A DNA stretch of 64,000 nt from Solirubrobacter phytolaccae (GCF_027587195.1 NZ_JAPDDP010000033.1:1-64000), one strand, 5' to 3'. Shown: positions 45,772 through 55,034, counted from the first letter of the stretch. The notes: generated by a model from the letters alone, not told the origin. Numbers and translations are program-made.

Positions 45772-46410
45772 GTGTGGACCGAACTACGTACGGCACGGGC
45801 CGCGGCCTATGAACGCGCCCGGCCCGAGATCCTCGAGCACGTCCCGCCGACCGCACGGCGCGTGCTCGATCTCGGCTGCGCCACCGGTACCACCGGGGAA
45901 GCGCTCAAGGCCCGGCAGGAAGTCGAGGTCACGGGCATCGAGATCGAGCCCGAGTACGCGCGCGAGGCCGAGACCCGGCTGGACCGCGTGCTCTGCGCCG
46001 ACGCGGCGTCCGTCCCCGAGGACCTCGAAGGCCCGTTCGACGCGCTGATCGCCGCCGACATCCTCGAGCACCTCGTCGACCCGTGGACGACGCTGAAGGC
46101 CTACGCGGCGCTGCTGGAGCCGGGCGCGGCCGTCGTGATCAGCCTCCCGAACGTCAACCACTGGAGCACGTTCGCCTATCTCGCCCGCGGCCGCTGGCCC
46201 CGCAAGCCCGAGGGGATCTTCGACGCCACCCACCTGCGCTGGTTCACCCGCGCGGACGCGCTCGACCTGCTCGACCATGCCGGCCTGAAGCCCCACACCG
46301 TCGTCCGCCGCCGCTGGCTGCTCACGCGCGGCTCCCGCCTGGACCGGCTCGCTCCGCCGCTGCCGCTGTTTACGTTCCAGCACGTGATCGCCGCCACCAA
46401 GCCCGCATGA
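45772..46410 (+). CDS. Class I SAM-dependent methyltransferase
   Basis: 212 residues from GTG at 45772. Motif I VLDLGCATGTTGEAL, acidic VTGIEIEPEYAREAE, FDALIAADILEHL and the SLPNVNHWS segment, then the FDATHLRWFT helix. This pattern matches methyltransferases of the ubiquinone/glycan-linked type 11/12 group. First of four genes with overlapping ends leading into the phosphohexomutase, so a role in sugar or envelope modification is plausible. Confidence 0.88.
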   Translation: MWTELRTARAAAYERARPEILEHVPPTARRVLDLGCATGTTGEALKARQEVEVTGIEIEPEYAREAETRLDRVLCADAASVPEDLEGPFDALIAADILEHLVDPWTTLKAYAALLEPGAAVVISLPNVNHWSTFAYLARGRWPRKPEGIFDATHLRWFTRADALDLLDHAGLKPHTVVRRRWLLTRGSRLDRLAPPLPLFTFQHVIAATKPA

Positions 46411-46928
46411 GCTACGACCTGCACGGGTTCCGGGTCCCGCCCGGCGTGACCGTCGAGGAGTACTACGAGGACGAGGCGCGCGAGGAGGAGCTCATCGCCG
46501 ACGACCGGCCGCCGACCGCGGTTGAGCGCGCGGAGATGGAGCGCCTGGCCGCGGCGGTGCTCGCCCACGACCCGACCCTCGAGCGCTTCGACGGCAAGGA
46601 CCACATCGAGCTCACCAGCAAGGACGCGATCCAGGTCTCGCTGTTCAAGCAGGAGGCCGGGATCACGGTCCCCTACTGGTACGAGGGCGACAAGGCCCAC
46701 GACGTCCTGATCGAGATGTACGAGCTCGCGGAGCTGATCACGCGCGAGAGCGGCCTGAGCTTCTACGACCCGCAGAGCGGCGAGGAGGTCAGCGGCCCAA
46801 GCGCCACGGACGCGTACGCCTCCGGGGTCCAGGCGACCCAGGCGATCGCCGCCAAGTACGCGGCCGACCCGCCGCCCGCCCCGCCGAAGAAGCGCGGATG
46901 GCTCTCTAAGCTCACGCGCCGTGACTGA
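46407..46928 (+). CDS. Hypothetical protein, 173 aa
   Basis: ATG at 46407 overlaps the upstream stop (ATGA), and the downstream phosphohexomutase starts 8 bases before its end. Acidic N-terminus (EEYYEDEAREEELIADD), then a beta-alpha region (DHIELTSKDAIQVSLFKQEAG, HDVLIEMYELAELITRESG) and a Pro/Lys/Arg end. No recognised domain. Confidence 0.7.
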   Translation: MSYDLHGFRVPPGVTVEEYYEDEAREEELIADDRPPTAVERAEMERLAAAVLAHDPTLERFDGKDHIELTSKDAIQVSLFKQEAGITVPYWYEGDKAHDVLIEMYELAELITRESGLSFYDPQSGEEVSGPSATDAYASGVQATQAIAAKYAADPPPAPPKKRGWLSKLTRRD

Positions 46929-48288
46929 TCTCTCCCGCATCTTCAAGGCCTACGACGTCCGCGGCATCTATGGCGAGGACTTCAACGGCGACACGGCGGA
47001 AGCGATCGGCCGCGGCCTCGCGCGGGCGCTGTCGGACCTGTCGGGCAAGCCGGCGAGCGAGCTGAAGGTCGGCCTCGGCCGGGACATGCGGCTGTCGGCG
47101 CCCGAGATGGCCGCGGGCTACCGCAAGGGCCTGATGGCCGAGGGCGCGCACGTCGTCGACGCCGGGATGGTCGGCACGGAGATGCTCTATTGGCTCGTCG
47201 GCAGCCGGGAGCTCGACGGCGGCCTGATGTGCACCGCGAGCCACAACCCGAAGGCCTACACGGGCGCGAAGATGGTCGAGAAGGGCTCCGTCGCCCTGTC
47301 CGGCGACCGCGGCCTGGCCGAAGTGCAGGCGCACATCGAGAACGGCCTCGGCGAGGCGCCGGGCGGCGGCTCGTTCGAGGAGGTCGATCTCTACGCCGAC
47401 TTCCACAAGGTCGCGCTCGAAGTCATCGACACCAGCGTGATCAAGCCGCTGAAGGTCGTCGTGGACGGCGGCAACGGCATGGCGGGCCCGATGGTCGGCC
47501 CGATCCTCAACCAGCTCCCGGTCGAGGTCATCGAGACCTACTGGACCCCGGACGGCAACTTCCCGGACCACGAGCCGAACCCGCTCCTGCCCGAGAACCG
47601 CGAGTTCATCATCAAGAAGGTGCTGGAGACCGGCGCCGACCTCGGGATCGCGTGGGACGGCGACGCCGACCGCTGCTTCTTCATCGACGGCGAGGGCGAG
47701 TTCGTCCCCGGCGACTTCTTGACCGCGCTGCTGGCCGCGTCCGTGCTGGAGAAGGTCCCGGGCGCCGACATCCTCTACGACGTGCGCGCCTCCCGCGCGG
47801 TGCCGGACACCGTCGAGCAGCTCGGCGGCCGCGCGCTGATCAACCGCGTCGGCCACGCCTTCTTCAAGACCCGCATGCGCGACGAGGGCGGCGAGTTCGG
47901 CGGCGAGGTCTCCGGCCACTACTACTTCAAGGCCTTCTACAACGCGGACTCCGGCACGATCCCCGCGCTGCTGATCCTCGAGCTGCTGTCCAAGCGCGAG
48001 ACGACGCTGGCCGAGCTGCTGCGCGAGTACCGCTCCACGTACTTCATCAGCGGCGAGATCAACTCGACCGTCGAGGACCAGCAGGCCAAGATGGACGAGA
48101 TCAAGGCGCTGCACTCGGGCGCCACGATCACCGAGCTCGACGGCATCAGCATCGACTACGACGACTGGCACTTCAACGTGCGCCCCTCCAACACCGAGCC
48201 GCTCCTGCGCCTCAACCTCGAGAGCCTCGTCTCCCAAGAGGACATGGAGGCCAAGCGCGACGAGATGCTGGCCTTGATCCGCGCGTGA
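46921..48288 (+). CDS. Phosphomannomutase/phosphoglucomutase
   Basis: 455 residues. The phosphoserine loop is CTASHNPKAYTGAK (about 100-113), the metal-binding loop DGDADRCFFIDG near 243, the sugar-binding GGEFGGEVSGHYYF near 325 and the phosphate-binding RPSNTEPLLRLNLES near 425, all in the family order. Interconverts hexose 1- and 6-phosphates for envelope sugars. Start GTG at 46921. Which hexose is preferred cannot be told. Confidence 0.94.
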   Translation: MTDLSRIFKAYDVRGIYGEDFNGDTAEAIGRGLARALSDLSGKPASELKVGLGRDMRLSAPEMAAGYRKGLMAEGAHVVDAGMVGTEMLYWLVGSRELDGGLMCTASHNPKAYTGAKMVEKGSVALSGDRGLAEVQAHIENGLGEAPGGGSFEEVDLYADFHKVALEVIDTSVIKPLKVVVDGGNGMAGPMVGPILNQLPVEVIETYWTPDGNFPDHEPNPLLPENREFIIKKVLETGADLGIAWDGDADRCFFIDGEGEFVPGDFLTALLAASVLEKVPGADILYDVRASRAVPDTVEQLGGRALINRVGHAFFKTRMRDEGGEFGGEVSGHYYFKAFYNADSGTIPALLILELLSKRETTLAELLREYRSTYFISGEINSTVEDQQAKMDEIKALHSGATITELDGISIDYDDWHFNVRPSNTEPLLRLNLESLVSQEDMEAKRDEMLALIRA

Positions 48289-49247
48289 TCCACCGCGTCT
48301 CCATCCCCACGCCGTTCCGGGTTGGAGACGTCAACGCGTACTTGATCGAGGACGATCCGCTCACGCTCGTCGACGTCGGCCCGGGCTCCGCGCGCTCGCT
48401 CGTCGCGCTCGAGGCCGGGCTTGCCGCGCTGGGCCGCAGCGTCGAGGAGCTCGAGCGGATCGTGATCACCCACCAGCACGCCGACCATCTCGGGCTGGTG
48501 GACATCGTCGCCGACCGCTCCGGCGCGGCGGTGTGCGCGCTCGACGAGCTCGTGCCGATCCTGGAGGACTGGTCCGGCTACGCGGAGCGCAACGACCGCT
48601 TCGCGCAGAGGCTGCTGCGGCGCCACGGGCTGCCCGAGGTGGTCGTCATCACGCTCGGCGCGGTCACCCGCGGCTACCGGGCGTGGGGCGCGGGAGCGGC
48701 GGTGAGTGAGGTCCTGCGCGACGGTGGCGAGCTGGCGTTCGCCGGTCGCAGCTTCACCGCCTACCACCGGCCGGGCCACTCCCCCACCGACACGATCTTC
48801 TTTGACGAGCGCGGCGGCGACCTGATCGCCGGCGACCACCTGCTGCGCCAGATCTCGTCCAACCCGCTCGTGTCGCTCTCGCCGACGGGCGACCCCGAGG
48901 ACGAGCGCCCGCACGCGCTCGCGACGTACATGGCGTCGATGCGGGCCACGCGCGAGCTGCCCGCCGGCACGGTCTTCCCCGGCCACGGCGACCCGTTCAC
49001 CGACCACGCCGCGCTGATCGACGAGCGCTTCGCGATGCACGAGCGGCGGGCGCAGAAGTTCGCGGCGTTGATCGCCTCCGCCCCACGCACCGCGCACGAG
49101 ATCGCAGTCGAGACCTGGGGCCAGACCGCGCTCACCCAGGCGCTGCTGACGATCAGCGAGGTGCTCGGCCATGTCGACCTGCTGATCGAGCGCGGTGACG
49201 TGATCGAAACCGACCACGACGGCGTCGTTCGCTTCACTACGACGTAA
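48285..49247 (+). CDS. Metallo-beta-lactamase-fold hydrolase
   Basis: 320 residues from a GTG overlapping the mutase stop (GTGA). Zinc motif THQHADHLG (HxHxDH) near residue 64, the second-site His in HRPGHSPTD, Asp in AGDHLL and His in FPGHGDPF; a C-terminal helical domain (ALLTISEVLGHVDLLIERGDV) is of the type seen in LACTB2/glyoxalase-II relatives. Substrate unknown. Confidence 0.9.
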   Translation: MIHRVSIPTPFRVGDVNAYLIEDDPLTLVDVGPGSARSLVALEAGLAALGRSVEELERIVITHQHADHLGLVDIVADRSGAAVCALDELVPILEDWSGYAERNDRFAQRLLRRHGLPEVVVITLGAVTRGYRAWGAGAAVSEVLRDGGELAFAGRSFTAYHRPGHSPTDTIFFDERGGDLIAGDHLLRQISSNPLVSLSPTGDPEDERPHALATYMASMRATRELPAGTVFPGHGDPFTDHAALIDERFAMHERRAQKFAALIASAPRTAHEIAVETWGQTALTQALLTISEVLGHVDLLIERGDVIETDHDGVVRFTTT

Positions 49248-49248
49248 G

Positions 49249-50853
49249 TTGGACGAACTCGAAGTCACCCTCGTCGCTCTGCTGCTCGGGATCACGATCC
49301 TGTCGGCCGCGGCGCGCACCATCAACGTGCCGTACCCGATCGTGCTCGTGCTCGGCGGCGCGGCGCTGAGCTTCTTCCCGGGCCTGTCGGAGATCAAGCT
49401 CGACCCGGACCTGGTGCTGCTGCTGTTCCTGCCGCCGCTGCTCTACACCGGCGCGTTCTTCGCGAACCTGCGGGAGCTGCGGACCGCGATCAGACCGATC
49501 TCGCTGCTCGCGATCGGGCTCGTGCTGGTGACGATGGTCGCCGTCGCGGTCGTCGCGCACGAGCTGGTCGACGGCATGTCGTGGCCGGCCGCCTTCGTGC
49601 TGGGCGCGATCGTCGGCCCGACCGATCCGGTGGCCGCGACCGCGATCGCGCGCCGGCTCGGCGTGCCCCGGCGCATGGTGTCCGTGCTCGAAGGCGAGGC
49701 GCTGGTCAACGACGCGACCGCGCTCGTCGCCTACCGGATCGCGATCACCGCGGCCACGAGCGCCGTCGCCTTCAGCCTGCTCGACGCCACCTGGGACTTC
49801 CTGTGGAAGGCCGCGGGCGGGATCGCGGTCGGCCTGGTCGTCGGGTTCATTGTCGCGTTCGTGCGGCGGCGGTTGAACGACCCGCTGATCGAGAACACGA
49901 TCGGCCTGCTCAGCCCGTACGCGGCCTACGTGCCCGCTGAGCTGCTGCACGTGTCCGCCGTGCTCGCCGCGGTCACGGTCGGGTGCTACGTGGGCTGGAT
50001 GGCGCCGCAGATCGCCGGCCCGGCGACCCGCCTGATGGGCTTCGGCATGTGGGAGCTGCTGCAGTTCCTGCTCAACGCGTTCCTGTTCATCCTGATCGGG
50101 CTGCAGCTGCCCGCGGTGCTGGAAGCGCTGGAGGGCACGTCGCCCGCGACGCTGATCGGGTGGGGGCTCGCGGTCAGCGCGGCCGTGATCGTCGCCCGGC
50201 TGGCGTGGCAGTGGTTCGTCGTCTATCCGATTCGCTGGCTGGCGGCGCTCCGGCTGCTCAAGACGAGCGGCCGGACGCGCTGGCAGGAGCGCACGATCGT
50301 CGGCTGGGCCGGCATGCGCGGCGCCGTCTCGCTCGCCGCCGCGCTCGCGCTTCCGGCGGACTTCCCGTCGCGCGACGAGATCCTCTTCCTCACGTTCGCG
50401 GTCATCTTCGCCACGCTCGTCCTGCAGGGGCTGACGCTCGCGCCGCTGATCCGGATGCTCGGCGTCGTCGACGACGGCACCGAGGAGGAGCGCGAGGAGC
50501 TCAAGGCGCGGCTCTACGCCACGCAGGCCGCGCTCGGACGGCTCGAGGAGCTCGGCAGCGAGGACTGGGCACGCGACGACACGCTCGAGCGCATGAAGAA
50601 CATGTACGAGTACCGGCGCCGGCGCCTGAAGGCGCGCGCGGGCAAGATTGAGGACGAGGGCTTCGAGGACCGGTCCACGCAGTACCAGACCGTCGTGCGC
50701 GAGATCCTGGAGGCTCAGCGGCGGGAGATCGTGCGGCTACGCAACGAAGGCACGATCTCCAATGATGTGATGCACCGGCTCGAGCGGGAGCTCGACCTGG
50801 AGGACGAGCGCCTGGAGTTCAGGCCGGGCGAGCGAAGTCTGCCGGCTCAATGA
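49249..50853 (+). CDS. CPA1-family Na+/H+ antiporter
   Basis: 534 residues, TTG start at 49249. Twelve or so membrane helices with GAIVGPTDPVAATAIARRL and LEGEALVNDATALVAY, the ion-site motifs of NhaP/NHE-type exchangers, and RTIVGWAGMRGAVSLAAALALP. A charged cytoplasmic tail of about 120 residues follows. Its last 35 bases overlap the end of the opposite-strand zinc-ribbon gene. Confidence 0.93.
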   Translation: MDELEVTLVALLLGITILSAAARTINVPYPIVLVLGGAALSFFPGLSEIKLDPDLVLLLFLPPLLYTGAFFANLRELRTAIRPISLLAIGLVLVTMVAVAVVAHELVDGMSWPAAFVLGAIVGPTDPVAATAIARRLGVPRRMVSVLEGEALVNDATALVAYRIAITAATSAVAFSLLDATWDFLWKAAGGIAVGLVVGFIVAFVRRRLNDPLIENTIGLLSPYAAYVPAELLHVSAVLAAVTVGCYVGWMAPQIAGPATRLMGFGMWELLQFLLNAFLFILIGLQLPAVLEALEGTSPATLIGWGLAVSAAVIVARLAWQWFVVYPIRWLAALRLLKTSGRTRWQERTIVGWAGMRGAVSLAAALALPADFPSRDEILFLTFAVIFATLVLQGLTLAPLIRMLGVVDDGTEEEREELKARLYATQAALGRLEELGSEDWARDDTLERMKNMYEYRRRRLKARAGKIEDEGFEDRSTQYQTVVREILEAQRREIVRLRNEGTISNDVMHRLERELDLEDERLEFRPGERSLPAQ

Positions 50854-51184
50854 GCCCGTGGCGCAGCGCGCCGATCATCGTCTCCACCTGCTGGGCCATG
50901 TGCTCGCGATCGAGCTTGGCCAGCGCGCGATGGATGAGGTCGGCCCGGCGGTCCAGCTCGACGTCGAAGCGCTCGGCGACGCGGTTGGTCACCGTGACCT
51001 CGCGCCAGACGTGGCATTCGCCGCACCGGAGCTGCATCCACCACGCCTCGGGCGTGACGGGCTCCCATTCGACGGGGTTGACGTAGTCCTTGCCGCAAGC
51101 GGCGCAGTGGTGGAGGTCGTCCTCGCTCGGGCGCGAGGGACGCTTAAGGGCGCGGGAGAGCCAGTTCGAGTCCGGGGAGTGCAT
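50819..51184 (-). CDS. Zinc-ribbon protein, 121 aa (paralogue)
   Basis: C27/C30 (CAACG) and C54/C57 (CGECH) with the same 24-residue spacing as in the protein at 7486-7806, followed by the same kind of helical tail ending ALRHGLIEPADF. It has an extra basic N-terminus. The 3' end overlaps that of the antiporter gene. Confidence 0.75.
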   Translation of the reverse strand: MHSPDSNWLSRALKRPSRPSEDDLHHCAACGKDYVNPVEWEPVTPEAWWMQLRCGECHVWREVTVTNRVAERFDVELDRRADLIHRALAKLDREHMAQQVETMIGALRHGLIEPADFARPA

Positions 51185-51273
51185 CGCAATCTCAGTATCG
51201 GCAGGAGAAGGGGTCTTCTCCAGGGGTACTAACCGAACTTATGTTTAGGGCTAGCCCGTCTCGGTGAGGTGCG

Positions 51274-52629
51274 TCACTTTGGTCCGCTGGGCAACCATTC
51301 GAGCAGCGCTTTCGCGGCTTCGTCGCCCTCCCTTACCGCGTAGTTCGTTCCCCGGTCCTCGGGGAAGATCTGCGTCGTGTTGGCCAGCACGAGGCCGCGG
51401 CGCGGGGTCTTCATGGCCGGGATCTTGTCCCGGTAGCCGACGGTGACGATCGGCTGCGCGGCGGGCTCGCGGTGCGACCAGATCTGCTTGACCCAGGAGC
51501 GGTCGAAGCGCGGGTTGATCGCGTTCAGGCCGGGCGTGTAGCGGGCCAGCAGGTCCTCGGGGCTGAGGTCCAGGAGCTCATGGCCGGCGGGGAGATAGTT
51601 GGCGACGTAGAGGAACCGGCGGCCGTCATAGCGCGCCACGCCCATCAGGTTCGTGTGCTCGATCAAGCCCACGAACGGCAGCGCGTCGTCGCCGATGTTG
51701 GTCCAGTAGTACGGCGAGAACTGCTGGTCGATCTCGAGCAGCAGGCAGAGCGCCGTGAAGTACTCGATCCCGCGCAGCTTCGCGAGGTAGGCCTCGGGCA
51801 GCACACCCGGCTCGAGGACGTGCTCGAAGACGTCGCTCGGGAGCGTGGCGAGCACCGCGTCGTACTGGACGGGCTCGAGCGTCTCGAAGGCACGCGGGTC
51901 GTGGCCTTTGCGGAAGCTGTTGGGCGCGCCCGGCGTGACCGTGAAGTCAGCGGAGAGCTTCGCGATCGGGCGGTCGATGAAGACGTTCCCGCCCCCGGCC
52001 TCGATCTTGTCGCGCAGCGCGTGGAAGAGCGGCTCCCAGGAGCGCTTGGGGTAGCCGAGCTTCTCCTCGGCCGCGTCGTCGCCGCGGCGCAGGCGCAGCT
52101 TGTTCTGCAGCCAGACCATGGCCACGTCGTCGGCGCGCTCGCCGAACTTGCCGCGCAGCAGCGGGCCCCAGAGCGCGCGGTAGGCGTCCTTGCCCATGTA
52201 GCGCTCGATCCACTTGCGGGCGGTGACGCGTTCGAACGGACCGGGCGCGCCTGGGCCTCGTTGGATCGCCAGGACGGCCATGCCGAGGCGGATGCGGGCG
52301 AGCGGCGGCAGCGGCTTGAAGCGCAGCAGGTCCATCGGGGTCACGAACGGCCACTGCTTGCCGTCGGCGAAGTAGGCGACGGAGCTGCTCAGCCACTCCA
52401 GCTCGTCCGGCATGCCCAGCTCGTCGTACAGGCCCGCGATGTGGCGGTCCGTGCTGAACAGGTGGTGGTAGTAGCGCTCGAGCAGGTGTCCGCCGCCGAT
52501 GTCGATCGTCGCCGCCTGGCCACCCAGGCCGGGCCAGCGCTCGTAGACGTCGACGGTGTGCCCGGCCTGCGTCAGGCGCAGGCCCGCGACGAGGCCGGCG
52601 ACGCCGGCCCCCAAGACAGCGATCTTCAC
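51274..52629 (-). CDS. FAD-dependent oxidoreductase (amine-oxidase/protoporphyrinogen-oxidase fold)
   Basis: 451 residues. N-terminal dinucleotide motif KIAVLGAGVAGLVAGLRLTQ and the second FAD loop YERWPGLGGQAAT, then a substrate domain and the final FAD contact (NTTQIFPEDRGTNYAV). Its ATG overlaps the stop of the GT2 gene (ATGA). The same pair occurs in loci for lipid-linked sugars, so a role in modifying a polyprenyl glycan is plausible. The substrate is unknown. Confidence 0.88.
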   Translation of the reverse strand: MKIAVLGAGVAGLVAGLRLTQAGHTVDVYERWPGLGGQAATIDIGGGHLLERYYHHLFSTDRHIAGLYDELGMPDELEWLSSSVAYFADGKQWPFVTPMDLLRFKPLPPLARIRLGMAVLAIQRGPGAPGPFERVTARKWIERYMGKDAYRALWGPLLRGKFGERADDVAMVWLQNKLRLRRGDDAAEEKLGYPKRSWEPLFHALRDKIEAGGGNVFIDRPIAKLSADFTVTPGAPNSFRKGHDPRAFETLEPVQYDAVLATLPSDVFEHVLEPGVLPEAYLAKLRGIEYFTALCLLLEIDQQFSPYYWTNIGDDALPFVGLIEHTNLMGVARYDGRRFLYVANYLPAGHELLDLSPEDLLARYTPGLNAINPRFDRSWVKQIWSHREPAAQPIVTVGYRDKIPAMKTPRRGLVLANTTQIFPEDRGTNYAVREGDEAAKALLEWLPSGPK

Positions 52630-53570
52630 TGAGACGGTTCCTCGACGTTGATGCGTTCACCGACGACGTACAGCGGCCGTTTCTTGACCTCGTCGTAGAT
52701 GCGTCCGATGTACTCGCCGATGATCCCCAGCGTGATCAGCTGGATGCCGCCGAGCAGCAGCACGATGATGATCGTCGTCGGCACGCCGCGCTCGAAGATG
52801 TTCGCGTAGCGCGCGACGACGGTCAGCGGGATCGCCAGGAAGGCGACGACGCTGAAGAAGAAGCCGAGGATCGTCGCCCACTGCAGCGGCGTGGACGAGA
52901 AGCTCGTGATCGCGTCGAAGCTGAACCGCAGCATCTTGCGCAGCGGGTACTTGGTGACGCCCGCATGTCGCTCCTGGCGCACGAACGGCACGGCGATCTG
53001 GCTGAAGCCGATCCACACCGTCATGCCCCGCAGGAAGCGGTTGCGCTCCGGCATGGCGAGCAGCGCGTTGAGCGCCTTGCGGTCCATCAGCCGGAAGTCG
53101 CCCGACTCCACGGCCAGGTCCAGGCCCGTGAGGCGGCGGAACGTCCGGTAGAAGCCCTTGGCCGTGACGCGCTTGAACGCCGTCTCCCCCAGCCGCTGCT
53201 CGCGCACCGCGTAGACGACGTCGATCCCCGCCCGCCACTGGTCGATCATCTGCGGGATCACCTCCGGCGGGTCCTGCAGGTCGCCGTCGAGCATCACGAT
53301 CACGTCGCCGCGCGCGTGCTCGAGCCCGGCGGTGAGCGCCGGCTGGTGGCCGAAGTTGCGCGCGAGCGAGACGACCTTGATCCGCGGATCGCGCTCCGCG
53401 GCGGCCGCCATCGCGTCCCGCGTGCCGTCCTTGGAGCCGTCGTTGACGAGGATCAGCTCGTAGTTGAGATGCCCGAGGGCCGCCGCGATCCGCTCCGTGA
53501 ACGGATCGACGGTGTCCTCCTCCTCGTACATCGGCGCCACCACGCTCAGCAGCTCCGGCTCGCGGTTCAT
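52626..53570 (-). CDS. GT2 glycosyltransferase, polyprenyl-phosphate type
   Basis: 314 residues. GT-A nucleotide fold with VVAPMYEEEDTVDPF, NDGSKDGTRD and the DxD MLDGDLQDPPEVI, followed by two C-terminal membrane helices (ATILGFFFSVVAFLAIPL and TIIIVLLLGGIQLITLGIIGEYIGR). This is the layout of DPM1/ArnC/GtrB-type enzymes that load a sugar onto undecaprenyl phosphate. First gene of the pair with the FAD oxidoreductase. Confidence 0.93.
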   Translation of the reverse strand: MNREPELLSVVAPMYEEEDTVDPFTERIAAALGHLNYELILVNDGSKDGTRDAMAAAAERDPRIKVVSLARNFGHQPALTAGLEHARGDVIVMLDGDLQDPPEVIPQMIDQWRAGIDVVYAVREQRLGETAFKRVTAKGFYRTFRRLTGLDLAVESGDFRLMDRKALNALLAMPERNRFLRGMTVWIGFSQIAVPFVRQERHAGVTKYPLRKMLRFSFDAITSFSSTPLQWATILGFFFSVVAFLAIPLTVVARYANIFERGVPTTIIIVLLLGGIQLITLGIIGEYIGRIYDEVKKRPLYVVGERINVEEPSQ

Positions 53571-53601
53571 GCGCGCCAGGGTACTGGCGTACTCTGCGCG
53601 G

Positions 53602-54486
53602 ATGCTCCAGGGAGTCTTCGCCGCCGTTTTGACCCCGATGCGTGAGGACCTGTCGGTCGACCGCGCCGCCTACGCCGCGCACTGCCGCCGATTGCTCGAC
53701 GAGGGCGCCCACGGGCTCGCGATTTTCGGGACGACGGGCGAGGCGAACTCGCTGTCGGTGGCGGAGCGGGTGTCGGCCTGGGACGACCTGGTCGCGGACG
53801 GGATCCCGGCCGACGCGCTGCTGCCCGGGACCGGCGCCTGCGCGCTCCCCGACGCGGTGGACCTGGCGCGGGCGGCGCTGGACGTGGGCGCGCCAGGTGT
53901 GCTCGCCCTGCCGCCCTTCTACTACAAGGGCGTGTCCGACGACGGGCTGTTCCGCTTCTTCGCCGAGCTGATCGAGCGCGTCGGCGACGACCGCCTGCGG
54001 CTGTTCCTCTACCACATCCCGCCCATGGCCCAGGTGGGCTTCACGCCCGAGCTGATCGGCCGGCTGCTCGACGCTTACCCGGGCGTGGTGGCCGGCACGA
54101 AGGACTCCGCGGGCGACGCCGCGCGGATCGAGCGCCTGTGTCGCGAGTTCCCCGACCTGACGGTGTTCGCGGGCTCCGAGCGCTTCCTGCTCGACACGCT
54201 GCGCTGGGGCGGCGACGGCTGCATCTCGGCCACCTGCAACGTCACGGCGGCGCAATCGCGGCGCGTGTACGACCTGTGGGCGGCGAACGATCCCGCGGCG
54301 GACGCCGAGCAGGCCTCCTTGACCGAGGCGCGCACGTTCCTCGAGGGCTTCCCGCCCATCCCCGCGCTGAAGGCGATCATGCGTGCCCGCACCGGCGACG
54401 ACGTGTGGGCGAACCTGCGCCCGCCACTGGACGCGCTTGCCGATCCGACCGCGCTACTGGCTCGGGTGGCAAATCACGGCTTGTAG
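53602..54486 (+). CDS. DapA-family (class I aldolase) lyase/synthase
   Basis: 294 residues. GTTGEANSLSVAER, the tyrosine of LFLYHIPPM and the Schiff-base lysine in VAGTKDSAGD identify the dihydrodipicolinate synthase/N-acetylneuraminate lyase family. No lysine-pathway gene is near, so the reaction may be another pyruvate aldol cleavage. A TACTCT box ends 6 nt before the ATG, fitting a leaderless transcript. Confidence 0.88.
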   Translation: MLQGVFAAVLTPMREDLSVDRAAYAAHCRRLLDEGAHGLAIFGTTGEANSLSVAERVSAWDDLVADGIPADALLPGTGACALPDAVDLARAALDVGAPGVLALPPFYYKGVSDDGLFRFFAELIERVGDDRLRLFLYHIPPMAQVGFTPELIGRLLDAYPGVVAGTKDSAGDAARIERLCREFPDLTVFAGSERFLLDTLRWGGDGCISATCNVTAAQSRRVYDLWAANDPAADAEQASLTEARTFLEGFPPIPALKAIMRARTGDDVWANLRPPLDALADPTALLARVANHGL

Positions 54487-54852
54487 CGCCATCGGCAGGT
54501 AGATCGCGAGGCCGATCAGCAGGCAGACGAGCGGCGACAGCTCCGTCAGCCAGCCGAAGAGGACGAAGGCCATGGGCACGATCGGCAGCGGGCCGAGCGG
54601 CGCGAGCGCGCGCGGTCCGGGTGGGCGCGGCTTCAGCAGCCAGTCCCGGGCGAAGAGGCCGAGGAGGATCAGCGGCGGGAACGTGAGCAGCGCGACGATC
54701 CCGAACAGCGCGCCGCGCTCTGACCACACCTCGACCGGGATGGCGCACACGGCGACGGCCGTGAGGAGCCGCAGCGGAACGGGGATCGGCCGCTCGATGA
54801 GCTGCCGGACGTGGTCTGCACGTGTCGGAATGCGCGCCAGCTTACGGGTCAC
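54454..54852 (-). CDS. Membrane protein, 132 aa
   Basis: Four hydrophobic helices (LLTAVAVCAIPVEVW, ALFGIVALLTFPPLILLGLF, IVPMAFVLFGWLTEL and LVCLLIGLAIYLPMAL) after a basic N-terminus. GTG at 54852. Its end overlaps the DapA-like gene by 33 nt on the other strand. No family recognised. Confidence 0.65.
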   Translation of the reverse strand: MTRKLARIPTRADHVRQLIERPIPVPLRLLTAVAVCAIPVEVWSERGALFGIVALLTFPPLILLGLFARDWLLKPRPPGPRALAPLGPLPIVPMAFVLFGWLTELSPLVCLLIGLAIYLPMALQAVICHPSQ

Positions 54853-54902
54853 GCGTCTGACGCGCGAGTGTCCCGCGCCGGCCGGTTGGGCAGCGCCACG
54901 AC

Positions 54903-55034
54903 ATGGACCCAGAGCCCAAGAAGGACGAGCAGGACCAGGACCACGATCCCGAGCGGACCTCGGAGAACCCCGGCGGTCAGGCCGAGGCGGAGCTCGAGCG
55001 CGAGAACGTCGACGGGGACGACTCGTCCGCCTGA
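54903..55034 (+). CDS. Possible small acidic protein, 43 aa
   Basis: ATG at 54903 to TGA at 55034. Almost every residue is acidic, Lys, Gln or Pro (MDPEPKKDEQDQDHDPERT...), with 40 of 43 third positions G or C. It overlaps the 3' end of the TRAP permease gene on the other strand, and the opposite frame encodes a hydrophobic helix, so which strand is read is open. Confidence 0.35.
   Translation: MDPEPKKDEQDQDHDPERTSENPGGQAEAELERENVDGDDSSA

Noticed and set aside
51274-51288. TCACTTTGGTCCGCT, identical to 15 bases of palindromic element copy A
   Set aside because: It encodes the conserved-frame end of the FAD oxidoreductase, no further similarity flanks it, and a single 15-base match in 64 kb can be chance.
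53602-54486. Assignment as the lysine-pathway enzyme DapA
   Set aside because: Family motifs fit, but there is no lysine gene nearby, so only the family is claimed.
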